A DNA stretch of 64,000 nucleotides from Pectinophora gossypiella (GCF_024362695.1 NC_065420.1:4124501-4188500); one strand, 5' to 3'. Positions 1-11,072 are shown, numbered from the stretch's first letter. Program-made: numbers and translations. The notes: generated from the letters alone by a model not told the origin.

Positions 1-3000
1 TAGCACTAGCCACGGACGCGGCCGTAAGCAGCGGGTTCCGGAACTCCTGCGCGGCTGTGTGACTACTTCCTCCACTGGTGATATCCCTGATGATGTTCAG
101 GTCTACACTAGTATTCTCCGGCTTGTCTTCTAGAATCTGCCGACCTGGAAATTTGATACGTTTATGGTTAGAGTAAAGGAAAAATAAAAGTTAGTGAAAA
201 TGTACGTAAACCCAGTTGGTACTGTCTCAAATCAAAAAACCTCAACTTAAAGATATCTTTAAGCATCAGATGTAACAACACATTAAATCGTCAATCTGTA
301 GGGCTAACATGCAAAACGTGATAAAATGTTGTCACGGTCATTTTATCGATTCTGACGATATAATTATGTCGCTTTTTCGATTGGTACTATGAGAACATAA
401 ATAAGTCAAAATACGATAAAGTCGTTCTGTCAAAATACCAACAAAAAGTGCCATGTTAGGGAAAAAAACAAACATCGATTTCGATAAAATTTACAACTGA
501 AAAATTTAACTGAATCGATCGATAATTTTATCTCTGCTGCTGAAATCCATAAAAAAAACATGCAGCCGAGATAAAATTATCGATCGATTCAGTTAAATTT
601 TTCAGTTGTAAATTTTATCGAAATCGATGTTTGTTTTTTTCCCTAACATGGCACTTTTTGTTGGTATTTTGACAGAACGACTTTATCGTATTTTGACTTA
701 TTACTTCTATTATCTTCTACTTATTATTATCGTCTAAATGACGAAGTACTGTACTTCTACTCTCGTATGGGTTGTAAGATACATGATATCATAATAGCCT
801 TTTGGCAGATCCAGTATCCGTAGCGGCTTATACAAGCCGCTAGCCGTATTTATATATATCGTGGCCATATCATAGAATTGATCATTTCATGAAATGATCG
901 ACCATTTCATGAAATGGTCACATTTCATGAAATAGAACAACATTCGTTGGCCACATCATGATGTGGTTTGGCCAGATCAATGAACACAAAACGTTTAACG
1001 ATATGACCAACTAAATGCATGACTACTTCATGATATGGCCAAACGTTAGCGATCATATCGTAAAATAGTAACATTATCCACCGGTAGTGGCGCTGGTGTC
1101 GCTTTGTTTATGTTTTGCATAATGGCGGCGGACAATAATTATTCTTGTGTGAACGCGAATAATACGAATAATAATGAGCAAATACAAGATAAAAGTGCAT
1201 TGAAGCAATGTTTTGACACTAAGGTGAAAAGAAAAACTCGTATTAACAGTAGACAGCAACTTTATTTTTATTTTTAGGTTATATGGCAAATAATGAAGGT
1301 CGAGTGACCACGCTACGTAAATCAATGGACTATTATTGGATTTCAAAATATGATATAATTAAAACTGCGAATGAAGAGATATTAATTTTAAAAAAGAAAA
1401 ATATAGACGATCCTACTGTCCGTAAAGTTTCTTTTTTTGACGTGACTTATTGTAGATATGCCGCAGATGGCATTAACTACTTGAAACAGGATTGTATTAA
1501 AACGCATAAATGTTTTTGTCATAATTTAAATTATCATAATCCTTTTTTTATAATTTTTACAAGGCATAACAGTAGGTCAGGGTGCGGCGGGGGTGGCCCT
1601 TGGGCCACCCCTACGCCGCCAGTATGTTTATCTGACACACGAAAAGTATACTGAATGATGACCAATGGCATGAAATAGTGTCAAAAAATATGACGACGAC
1701 TTCAAAGCGAGATGCAGTTACGACGTATATGTCAACTACATCAACACTCCATTAATCGAAAATGACTTTTTAATTTTTAATTGACTTTTAAACATTTTTG
1801 TACTTTGTACTAGAGTAATACATTATTTCCTACCTTATTTCGCGTTTTTATTACACCACTTATCATGGACACCCTACATTAATGATATGGCCAAACGTGG
1901 ATGGAAATATCATTAAACGCTGACGTTTAAACGATATGGTCAGTTGAAGTTGGCCATTTCATGAAATACGACCATTTCATGAAATGGTCAATTCTATGAT
2001 CTGGCCACGACATATACATAAATACTGTACTGTGTCTCTTAGGTATAACAATCCCTGAATAGCATGGTGTAGTGCTGTAATGGTGTTCTTTTGTAAAGTG
2101 ATGATTTGATCATCATTAAACGCTCTAAACTATAAGGTTGGCATAATCACCAAAAGTGGCTCAAGCCTCGAAAAAAATATGATAAAAAAGTTAAAAAAAA
2201 AAAACATAATAGTAGCAGCTCTACAGCCCGTCCTACTGGCTGAACCACGCGGCGTTCAACAACTCCTATGCTATAAACTCACCAGCGAAATCTATGGTCA
2301 TCTTGGTGGCTCTCCTCGAAGCGTGCTTCTTGTCGTGCAGCTGCTGCTGGTAGCTCTGCAGCTTATCCTTCTCTTCTTGACTGAGCCACACGCTGCTCGT
2401 GTTGAAATAGTCGCAGTCATCATCAACCACGTGCGTGCGCTTCTCGCTGGAAACAACATTGACTTTGTTCAAAAACAAATACACAGCTATCACTTACCTG
2501 GCAGATAGTATTACTGCCATCAGACACTTAGGCCGGTCACATACATTCGGAATTCCGTTTCGGAATTTCGATTCGAAATATCGATTCGTAATATCGAACG
2601 CATTAAATCCATACAACATCTATGAATCAACCACATACTTACAGTTTTTTTCCGTTCGAAATTTAATCTGATTGGGAATTCCGTATGATGGCCTATGCAT
2701 GGCCCAGTAACGGCGACGTATTTTTTTTTCCTTGATAGATATAGCAACAGTGCTATCGCGATAAGAAAATCGTCGTCCATAATGCCAAATGTCTGAACTC
2801 AAGTTCTAGCGTCGCTCAACTGAGCCTTGTTATTCCGAACGGAAATAAACGTATGTGTGTGATATATTAACGGAATCCCGAAACAGTATTTCGAATCGAA
2901 ATTCCGAAACGGAATTCCGAATGTATGTGACCGGCCTAATACTGCTATCAGTCGCTTATAAGGCATCTACCAGATTACTATCTAGTAACACACATCTAAC

Positions 3001-6000
3001 ACTTATCTGGCAGATAGTATCACTGCCATCAGATAATTGTCTGGCATATAGTATTATTGCTATCAGATACTTATCTGACAGACAGTGTTACTGCTATCAG
3101 ACAGTTATACCACCAGTTATATAATTTCTATCAAATATTTACGTGACAGATGGCATAACTGCTGTCACCATTTGGTTGATATTTCATGTGGCGAGAGGAA
3201 TAGGGCTTAGCCATATTAGCCAAATGTTTAGTTTTCTTGAGCTGTTTATCTCATATCATAAATTATACCAGTAATAGTTAACTATTCAATCTTCTTCTAT
3301 CGTGTGGGTTGTGAGGTGAACTATTTAATTGTAATCGTTATTTGTAAGTTACCTATTCCTCTCATAATTCAGCAACTTGTGCATGTGTGCGAGGGCCTCC
3401 TCCCAGCCCTTAGGCCTCTCCTTGCGCGAGAGAGCGTCCTTCAGCTTGGCGCCGCTCTTCGTGTTCGAGTAGATCTCTTGCTCCTCTTCCGGAGTGCACA
3501 CCTGCAATTTGAATTAAGTAATTTTATTGCTGAAACGCAATATGACGCAAAACTACAGGGGTTAGAATGGCCACTACGAATCAATTCATATAAGAAAGCA
3601 ATATTGCTTTTTGACATTTGTTTGCATTGCGCACTTACTTTTATATGCGCAAATGTCAAATTGAGATATTGCTTTCTTAGATGAATTGCTTCGATGTGGC
3701 CATTTTAACCCCCCTGTTCTATGCTTCCCCTACTGCCAGAATCACAGATCATAGAAACAAGGGAGATACCCTCAGCACTAAATTACGCCCGCTTATCACC
3801 TTTTAACTCACGTTAGCGTGTGAAGCAAGACTTAGGGATGTACCTACTTAGGGTTCTTTCTACGGAAGTACTTACACACATATTCTAAGATGTTCACCCG
3901 ACTCTTCCTCCAGTCGATTCGGCCTCAGCTGAGCATTTTGGTATTTTAAGTTGGCATTTACGTCCTCAACTTGAGGACTTTACTCACTGGAGTTGAGTAT
4001 ATCATAATGCCAAAAAAATAATACGAAAATAATGACGGCATGCCTTACTGGAGTAAACTCGAGGTAAGGTTGAGGCGACGTATAAGAATACCGATTTTGA
4101 GCTGAGTTCAAGGTTGACGTTAAGGTCGCCTCAACTGAAAACGAAGTCGAAGAAGATTTGAGTGAACACCTTAGCATGCGGGTTTTAGAGTATGAGTCGA
4201 TAAGTTCAAGTCCATGTCGATGGTAAGCCAACTAGCTTATATAACTATACAGTTATGCTGCCTTGTATAACTATACAATTTGGTTACCAGATTCCCGCAG
4301 TAGAGACACGGCCCGGAGCCCTCCTGTGTGCACACGATGCGGCCGCAGTTAATACAGTTGTTGATCAGCTTGTGCTTGGAGGCCTCACAGTCGCACCTGT
4401 GACGTCCTGCAATGGAGAAATAATTTGTGCTTCTTATAAATATACATAATACAGACATATTTCTTCATTGGTATTTTTGCCTTCAATCATTTCACTAGAT
4501 CACAGATGCAAGAGTATATACATAAGGTAAGTATAAAGCCTCTATAAATATAGAAATTACAATGTCAAACTTATGAATATTATATATTGATGGCGGGTAC
4601 AACTCGGAGTTTGTTAAAAAGTGGTTTCAATATACCATTTTTTATCTTTAAATAGAATACAACTTGACTACCAAACTGCAGTGAAGTGTTTAAATATTTA
4701 TTTTTATTCATTTATTTATTATTTAAACAAAAAAAAAACTGTGTTGGAATGTTTTACAACAAAAAGGTTTGTTTGATAAGGAGAAAATAAAAATATTTTT
4801 TTGATGTGCTGTCTACAAATATTGTTTGTACACAGATTATTACCTTTCAACAACACAACCTGAGCGTTCTCCCCTTCCTGTGAGTACAGATTTACAAACT
4901 TGGTCTTCTTCTTGGACTTTCCTTCATTCTCACTGGTGACTTCCTTCTCTGGAGGATTTACTGGCTCCATACCAATAAAGTCCTGTGTGGACTTGTTCTT
5001 TGATATCTTTTTCTTCTGTCTTGGTGCTGGCGCTCCTTAAAAGTAGAGGAAAATAACATTAATTTGCATTATTTATTTAAAGTCATTTTCAGAAATTTTT
5101 TTCAGACGCAGGCGTGGCAGACCGAGGCAGAGATGGCGCGACAACTTGGATGCTTTCCTGGAAGGCTGGCCGGAGGAAGCACTGGAGAGGGAGTCCTGGA
5201 AGAAATGGAGGGAGGCCTTTGCCCAGCAGTGGGACACGTTAGGCTAGATAAGATAAGATTTAAGTTAATTTTATAGTTTTCTCTTAATCTACGATAACAA
5301 AATCTGTGTGCCTTCTGGCAAAGGCCTTCCCCATTTTTCTCCATTCTCCTTTGTTGTGCACTAATCTGGTTCAGGTCTTGGTGTTCCCAGCCATTGAAAT
5401 TACTTCATCTATTTGCATGAGCAGGAGCTTTAATATAATGTATCAGTGTAGGTACCTACTTCAAGAGTATTATAATACCATTATTTACATAAAAGTTTAT
5501 TGTACATGGTGTAACGAAAAATGCAATTTGATAACAGAGAGACAAAGAGCAGAATATATTTCTAAATGTCTTTCTGTAGGCCTGAGCACCTGAGAAAGTG
5601 ATTGAATAACAAGAATCTCTTATGTGTTTTTAATTTGAATTTGGAATGTTTTATTATTAAGAATTTATTTCATGTATTTACACAATAATTCTTTCAATAA
5701 GTCTTTTATGTTATTATTTAATACTGGTTAGGCATGTCGTATGTAAGAGGTGCATACAATTTGTAAGTACATTTGTGGGCAAATATTAAATGCTATGTAA
5801 CAGTGTTAGATAAATATTGTGCAATAAACATGTAACACATAACATCCAAAATATAATGAAACTATATACCTCTGTTAGGGAATTTCTTCTTCACCAAATC
5901 CATGAAGAAACTCCGGTGCTGAGCATTATCAAAGTCCAGCAAATTTTTCATATATTCATTGAAATCTGCCTCTCTTTCTATTGACATTATATAGCTGAAA

Positions 6001-6404
6001 TTATAAATGTTAATAGGCAAGTTAATTAACAGGTAAAGCGAAAAGTGCGTGTTTCAAAATACTTTCATGAAATATGTAGTTTGTTTCTAATTACTAGGAA
6101 ATCGGTACTTATATAGGCGTCTTAGCATAGTCAATAAGGTGAAAGTGAAGAGACCATTTATTAGCTAGTTGTTACCAGTAAATAAAAAAAATACGGAGAC
6201 GAAGGCAAACCAAAAGAGGAAAGCAAAACTAAAAGCTTGTTTTTGAAATTGGAAGTGTGTCTCTATAAAATTTTCAAAAACAATGTAAAATGTAACATGT
6301 AAATTTTCAACCGGTTAAACATGAATAAATACTTACGAAATCCAATCGTCAGGTATTTCAAAGTCTAGGACTTTAGATAGTCCCTCTTTAAGCCACTGTT
6401 CCAT
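1..6404 (-). CDS. TRIP4: TRIP4 / activating signal cointegrator 1 (ASC-1), 5' seven exons, partial
   Basis: Seven minus-strand exons join in frame with GT/AG sites: 6404-6337, 5994-5870, 5035-4844, 4406-4288, 3501-3353, 2446-2283 and 144-1, about 320 codons to the window edge. Exon 1 starts MEQWLKEGLSKVLDF, like the TRIP4 N-terminus. Exon 3 encodes a lysine-rich linker. Exon 4 holds the C2HC5 zinc finger, with Cys pairs around HKLINNC, CGRIVC and GSGPCLYCG, which is the family signature. Exon 6 contains MTIDFAG, which continues into RQILE in exon 7, as in animal TRIP4. The C-terminal ASCH RNA-binding-type domain must lie beyond position 1. TRIP4 is known as a subunit of the ASC-1 complex, which acts in transcriptional coactivation and splits collided ribosomes. 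Introns hold a long hairpin, several MITEs and a LINE fragment, but none interrupts an exon. Identity is secure; exon ends are by-eye calls. Confidence 0.95.
400..702. repeat. Foldback element: perfect 135-bp inverted repeat
   Basis: Arms 400-534 and 568-702 are exact reverse complements, with a 33-nt spacer. It lies in TRIP4 intron 6 and would form a long perfect RNA hairpin in the pre-mRNA. No coding content or obvious target duplication. Confidence 0.95.
1122..1760 (+). pseudogene. Broken coding remnant of unknown product inside the 846-2025 element
   Basis: An open stretch from ATG 1122 (MAADNNYSCVNANN...) to a stop just before 1280 is followed in another frame by MANNEGRVTTLRKSMDYYW... 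from 1283. That frame is cut at about 1431 by a retroposon fragment. A coding-like tail (LNDDQWHEIVSKNM...) resumes near 1654. Together they look like a decayed transposon protein. I do not recognise the family. Confidence 0.35.
1434..1640 (-). repeat. LINE-X 3' fragment and GC-rich hairpin
   Basis: 1434-1484 matches the 3' end of the LINE-X family described at 39453. Beyond it, 1581-1619 is a GC-rich near-palindrome (GGGGTGGCCCTTGGGCCACCCC). Confidence 0.6.
2484..3170. repeat. Tandem repeat array (period ~36 bp), split by a MITE
   Basis: Diverged units of the form CTGGCAGATAGTAT-ACTGCCATCAGATA occur at 2484-2530 and again at 2938-3170. The 406-bp MITE separates them. Confidence 0.7.
2531..2936. 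mobile_element. MITE, 406 bp, ~50-bp terminal inverted repeats, TA duplication
   Basis: The ends GGCCGGTCACATACATTCGG and its reverse complement continue as inverted repeats for about 50 bp rich in GGAATTCCG and TTTCGATTCGAAAT palindromes. TA flanks both sides (2529-2530, 2937-2938). It sits in TRIP4 intron 5, inside a tandem repeat array. No transposase. Confidence 0.85.
3556..3716. mobile_element. Hairpin MITE (CAGGGG family), copy 1
   Basis: 161 bp, inverted repeat over most of its length: the left arm CAGGGGTTAGAATGGCCAC and the right arm, reversed, CAGGGGGGTTAAAATGGCC. The shared core AATTCAT-TAAGAAAGCAATA follows. Located in TRIP4 intron 4. A second copy is at 45987-46154. Confidence 0.85.
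5103..5560 (+). pseudogene. LINE reverse-transcriptase C-terminal fragment (RTE-like)
   Basis: The frame from 5104 to the TAG at about 5250 encodes a basic segment (RRRRGRPRQRWRDNL) followed by LDAFLEGWPEEALERESWKK and AFAQQWDTLG, typical of the last residues of RTE-type LINE proteins. It is 5'-truncated and followed by LINE 3'UTR-like sequence. It lies in TRIP4 intron 2 on the opposite strand to the gene. Confidence 0.7.
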
Positions 6405-6561
6405 TTTTGTTTATAAGATTTATAAATCAAATTAAAACTCAACACAACACAACAACGATAGACACCTCACGACACCTCACTCATACAATGAACAGCTGTT
6501 TTTGACAATCTCTGTCAAACAGTTTTTTTTTCCTTTTGCCCATTTAAGTTTAAGAAACAGG

Positions 6562-6961
6562 GGCTTTTTGGCGGGAAACGGGAACGGGACAGTTGCTTTC
6601 TTCATTGAATGATCTAAATAATTAATACGAAGTGGTGTTTTGTGGTTAATGATCGCATTAAGTTAGTCGGAAGACATTCGCGAGTGTTATTATATTGGAG
6701 TATTCAAGGAACAAAGTGTATCTGCCTATTTTCGTTTCGTGCCAGGAAGCCGCTTCATAACTCGAAAGTTTATGCGGACTTTTGAGTTAATTCGTTTGGG
6801 GTTCGGAGTAGGAGTCTACTCCGAGGGTGGGGGCTTAGGTTTCATCATCATCACCTTTCATCATTTCATTATTCATCAAGAAAAAAAATACGTAAGACAT
6901 GGCTGTATGGGCATAGTTCCCTTTGCCTTACCCTTCGAGGAAAACCAAAACAAAAAAAAAA
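6562..6961 (+). mobile_element. Poly(A) retroposon, copy 1, with 12-bp target duplication
   Basis: A 400-bp element starting near GGCGGGAAACGGGAACGGG and ending in an A-rich tail. Perfect direct repeats TTAAGAAACAGG flank it at 6550-6561 and 6962-6973, the hallmark of LINE-driven insertion. It lies in the 1.7 kb between the divergent TRIP4 and NDUFS5 genes. A short open frame inside (from 6739) is shared with copy 2 but resembles no known protein. Confidence 0.93.
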
Positions 6962-6973
6962 TTAAGAAACAGG

Positions 6974-7465
6974 CTAAGATCGTAAGACCATGCTGCCTAG
7001 TCAATATCTGTCAATCAATATCAAACAGACATTTATACTGCGTTCCTTGACGAAATAAAAAAGCTTAATTTTCATAAATAGTTAACGGTAGTTTTGGCAT
7101 CGTAGTGTCACAGGTTCGATGCCCCTTCGACATCGACTTTGAAGTATGAATTCATGTTTGGACATCAAAGATTTTTGCCCGGTTAATAACAGTAGGCTCG
7201 CCCCTATCACATGGGACCTACACATAGCTGGCGAATAACACATAAATAACATATCTGGCCCTCTAGATATATACTACATACTTTTGCCGACTCCTTTTGG
7301 GATACAGGCGTGATGCTACGTTTTGTTATATTTAATGGTAGTTGTCTTTGATTACTTGTGGCTCTGCCCACCCCATTAGGGATTACGGGCGTGAGTTTAT
7401 GTATGTATATATGTAATGGTAGTTTTGGTAACTTTATTTTCAATTATGGTCACACACATTCTGTT
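6974..7465. repeat. Intergenic stretch with a retroposon tail fragment
   Basis: No gene seen. The part 7300-7410 (around TGGCTCTGCCCACCCCATTAGGG) matches 62138-62215 on the opposite strand and more loosely 19090-19160, so it is a dispersed repeat, probably a retroposon end. Confidence 0.55.
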
Positions 7466-7478
7466 GGATGGAGCTGTC

Positions 7479-7883
7479 GTTTTTCGGCGGGAAACGGGAA
7501 CGGGACAGTTGCTTTCTTCATTGAGTAATCTAAATAATTAATACGAAGTGGTGTTTTGTGGTTAATGATCGCATTAAGTTAGTCGGAAGACATTCGCGAG
7601 TGTTATTATATTGGAGTATTCAATAAACAAAGTGTATCTGCCTATTTTCGCTTCGTGCCGGGAAGCCGCTTCATAACTCAAAAGTTTATGCGGACTTTTG
7701 AGTTAATTCGTTTGGGGTTCGGAGTAGGAGTCTACTCCGAGGGTGGGGGCTTAGGTTTCATCATCATCACCTTTCATCATTTCATTAATCATCAAGAAAA
7801 AAAATACGTAAGACATGGCTGTATGGGCATAGTTCCCTTTGCCTTACCCTTCGGGGAAAAACAAAACAAAAAAAAAAAAAAAA
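7479..7883 (+). mobile_element. Poly(A) retroposon, copy 2, with 13-bp target duplication
   Basis: A 405-bp copy of the same family, about 98% identical by eye to copy 1 (roughly eight differences noticed). It has its own target duplication GGATGGAGCTGTC (7466-7478 and 7884-7896) and a longer A tail. Independent insertion about 250 bp upstream of the NDUFS5 ATG. Confidence 0.93.
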
Positions 7884-8137
7884 GGATGGAGCTGTCACTG
7901 TCATTGGGTTGAAATTTGTTTTTAATTCGATTTTCAAAAAATTATAAAGGTTGGTTCATTTTATCTTTTTCCCTATATAGGTAACGAAAACTTTTTAGTT
8001 ATTTAAATTAGACATGATTTTAAAAAGTGCTGTTACAGAATTATTAATTAATTATTTGTTTACGTAATTTCATAACCTATAACTGATGTCTTTATAAATA
8101 TTTTATAGAAGTGATTGATTTGTTTTTCAGCCTAAAA

Positions 8138-9069
8138 ATGGCAGTTTCGCCATACTTTCGGTCGCCTTTCACCGACTTGACTGGTGGGTTAGTGTCTCAT
8201 CAGCTACTGGGCAAGTGCCAGAAGGAGGAGATTCGTTATATGGACTGTCTGGAAGCTTATGGCTTGGATCGCGGAAAAGTCAAATGCCAACACTTGTTTG
8301 GCGATTTTCATGAATGCCAGACTATGACCTTGCAATTCAAGAGGTTTATGGTAAGAATTTCACAGTGGAGTGTACACCTTTTGTATAATGCCATGATTTG
8401 GCCCGTCAACACACCATCACTCTGTACAGGCAAACCATTCTGTATTGACTGACTCTTTGTCTTGCAAAGACAGTAAAAAAAGACAAAGATAGTAATATCA
8501 ATACACTACAGACAGATTTTCTCATTAATATGACAAGTACTTACACAGTATCATTAATTTTGACAAACTTTTTGAACTGTACCATAAGGCGGCGATCACA
8601 ATAGAGCTTCCAGGTCACAGTGATACAGTGTATGAAAGCGCCTGCATAGCCCCCAGCTTCAAAAAAATCCCGATAAAGCAGTACTTAAACCTTGTAGTAC
8701 CTATGTGATACAGAGAAGACATAAGTCACATCCATAATCTATAAAAATGAACTTAGCCACATGTTATCAGACATAGGATATTTGCTGTCACACTTGCAAG
8801 CCCTTGACAACACATAATATACTCAATATTGTAATATTACACATCAATACATGTATGTGCATTACTACTACTAATATAATAATATACACATATACATTGT
8901 ATGTGTCTTACCATAATATATATGTTTTATTATTAAATACAAAAGAAATATTAATAATGTATTTTTTATATTATTACAGGCAATGCGCAAAGAGAGAGAA
9001 AGACAAATAGCTGAAGGAAAGCTGAAAGGAGATGCTAAATGGGTCTCCCCCACTGCTGATAGCTACTGA
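8138..9069 (+). CDS. NDUFS5: NDUFS5, NADH dehydrogenase 15 kDa subunit (complex I), copy 1
   Basis: Two coding exons, 8138-8350 and 8980-9069, join in phase 0 to give 100 aa, the normal length for this family. The protein starts MAVSPYFRSPFTDLTGG and has two CX9C pairs (starting GKC and VKC), the twin CX9C fold imported into the mitochondrial intermembrane space by the Mia40 route. The C-terminus is a charged helix ending in DSY-like residues. NDUFS5 is an accessory subunit of respiratory complex I on the intermembrane-space side. A splice acceptor (TTTTTCAG) ends at 8130, eight bases before the ATG, so a 5'UTR intron is likely. A polyadenylation signal AATAAA lies at 9115-9120. A retroposon (7479-7883) lies just upstream. 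Copy 2 follows 600 bp downstream. Confidence 0.93.
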
Positions 9070-9669
9070 AATCAACTGTAGATAATTATCACATGATAGA
9101 ATTCTTTTAAGTGTAATAAAGTTATTTGATTTATTATTATTCATTATGTTTGAATATAATTAATATTTATCTTCATTCAATATTCCTATGCCCTTTTGTC
9201 TGTTGACAACTTCTCATTATATTAGTCCGACCTTTTAAGTTGTCAAAATTCTTTATATCTTAAAAAATACATTAAATATTTGGATGTCTGCCTATATGAT
9301 TGGTATTCTTATGAGATATTCTTATATAAATTGTGACTACCTCGTAAATTTTTGAACATCTTAGATCTTCTATTTAAAGATTAGCATTTTATAATTTATC
9401 TTTGACCCTGAAGTTAAAATACCTATTTAGTTTAAAATAACTGGCTGGTTAGGTAATAATCTTTATCTTCTTCATTAAACATTGAAAATCCTATAAAGAA
9501 GTTTTCATCCAAAATGGAAGGTGTTCATTTTACAAATGACAATTTTTTTGACTTTATTCAAATGTTACTACAGCAACACAGTAAACATCAATGATTCAAA
9601 ATAATCAAGGACTAAAGTCGTCAAAAACATTTCAAGAATTTTATTTATTGATAAATTAAAACTGAAAGG
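9070..9669. other. Intergenic spacer between the two NDUFS5 copies
   Basis: AT-rich. It contains the polyadenylation signal of copy 1 (9115-9120) and presumably the promoter of copy 2. No repeat or other gene seen. Confidence 0.5.
9115..9120 (+). terminator. Polyadenylation signal of NDUFS5 copy 1
   Basis: AATAAA 46 bp after the stop codon, followed by a T-rich stretch. Confidence 0.7.
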
Positions 9670-10272
9670 ATGCAAAATCTGTCTCCGTTCATACGCTCGC
9701 CGTTCACCGATCTCACAGGCGGATTGGTATCTCACCAAATGTATGGTACACAGTGTGGTCCTTTAGAATTGCAAATGATGGAGTGCATTGAATTCTACGG
9801 GCTAGATCGTGGAGTAAAAAAATGCAGATGTCTGATTGAAGATTTCAAAGAATGCCATACCATGACTAAGCAATTTGGTAGATTCATAGTAAGTATTCGT
9901 TTTATGGATGTGGTCTCTTAAAGTTAAATTTTCGCCCTGCATTTTAAATCCCATATAAGTAATATTCAGAATCGACAACTCATGGACCATGATAAAAAAG
10001 AACATTTGATTATGAAAATACTCTTTTCGCCCAGGAACGCCTGTTAAAATGTAAAAGCAAAGTATTACCGCCACATTGCTATTTTAAATCTCAAGGACCA
10101 AAATGTTGTACTTATCGTAATTTGTAAGTAAAAATACAAAGAAACAATTTATACATCATTGATATTTTCAAATACTTTCTAGGCAATGCGAGCTGAGCGT
10201 GATAGACAGATTCGTTGCGGGAAGTTAAAAGGTAAAGACAAATATATGAACGCAAGACTTGATAGTTACTGA
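9670..10272 (+). CDS. NDUFS5-like tandem paralogue, copy 2
   Basis: Exons 9670-9888 and 10183-10272 join in phase 0 (donor GTAAGT, acceptor TTTCTAG) to give 102 aa. It matches copy 1 along its length: RSPFTDLTGGLVSHQ, YGLDRG and the AMR-ER-RQI segment at the start of exon 2 are shared. Both CX9C pairs are intact, starting at TQC and KKC, with an extra Cys inside the second pair (KCRC). The intron sits at exactly the same codon as in copy 1, which points to DNA-level tandem duplication rather than retroposition. AATAAA at 10329-10334 could end the transcript. The two proteins differ at many residues between conserved blocks, so the duplication is not recent. It is probably a functional complex I subunit variant, perhaps tissue-restricted; that last point is a guess. 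Confidence 0.87.
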
Positions 10273-10328
10273 CATTTCATTTGTTTTTACGAATTTATAA
10301 AATTTGTCATTAAATTATAGTAACATAA

Positions 10329-10334
10329 AATAAA
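10329..10334 (+). terminator. Polyadenylation signal of NDUFS5 copy 2
   Basis: AATAAA 57 bp after the stop codon. Confidence 0.65.
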
Positions 10335-10482
10335 TCCAATGGTAATTTTATTCATCACTGAAAGCGGGTCAATCGTGTCGCGGGATTTTGTTTCCTATTT
10401 TGTATAAGTAGTGTGCACTAGCTTTATAGCAATCATGGGCCTTGTTGCAAACGATTACTTACGAAAAACATTTAATTTTTTA

Positions 10483-11072
10483 GACGTGACTTATTGTAGA
10501 TTTGCCGCAGATGGCATTAACTACTTGGCCGGACAAATGTGCTGAAGGCTCTGACCCGGTGCAACGTTTAAGACAACAGGCCTGAGGGTGCCCAGTTGGG
10601 CGATTACGAAAAATGAAAGTGTACGGTCACGAGTACTAATATATATGCAGTTTGAAACCATGTCACATCAACTTTTTTGACAAATTCAACCGTAAGTCTC
10701 ATTAAATGTCAAATTATGATAGTGCGACAGGGTTCTAAAGTGGGCACATGGACACATGATATTGCTCGTGACTGTACTCGAAGTATGAAAGGCAGTGTAG
10801 TTAGTGACTGCAGTTGGTAAAAGCGATAAACGTAACTACGATGATCTTAGTGCGAATGTTCATCACGTCTATGCACGTTACAGCGACGAAATAAATCATC
10901 GATACACGATGCTTCGATGTATCTTCTTGCGATGTGTTAACATCGCGAAAATACTAAATTGCGATGCAGGATACTGCGATAGATTCAAACTTTAGTACAC
11001 TGTGTTGCAACGCATGTCCTTATTTCTGTATCTTGTATCCAATGTTCTCAATAAAGTATTTTATCTATCTAT
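10483..11072. repeat. Repeat cluster downstream of NDUFS5 copy 2
   Basis: 10483-10612 is a LINE-X 3' fragment (minus). 10620-10777 is a MITE-B copy bounded by GTAC. 11015-11070 is a LINE-type tail (CTCAATAAAGTATTTT followed by ATCT repeats). The stretch 10800-10995 is an open frame of 63 codons with no recognisable product and many CGAT motifs. Confidence 0.6.

Larger units (their letters stand above)
846..2025. mobile_element. DNA-transposon-like element with imperfect terminal inverted repeats
   Basis: The left end (GTATTTATATATATCGTGG...) and right end are imperfect inverted copies over about 50 bp, continuing into clusters of the palindrome CATTTCATGAAATG (865-935 and 1950-1990). Related sub-repeats such as ACGTTTAACGATATG also occur at both sides. 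The centre holds broken coding-like sequence. No target duplication could be fixed. It lies in TRIP4 intron 6. Confidence 0.65.

Noticed and set aside
2179..2508. 109-codon plus-strand ORF
   Set aside because: Shadow of TRIP4 exon 6 on the opposite strand.
3304..3684. 126-codon plus-strand ORF
   Set aside because: Runs antisense across TRIP4 exon 5 and a hairpin MITE; not a gene.
6739..7912. Paired short ORFs (MPGSRFIT...) at 6739 and 7655 as a duplicated gene
   Set aside because: They lie within two independently inserted retroposon copies, and no known protein motif or conserved start environment supports coding.
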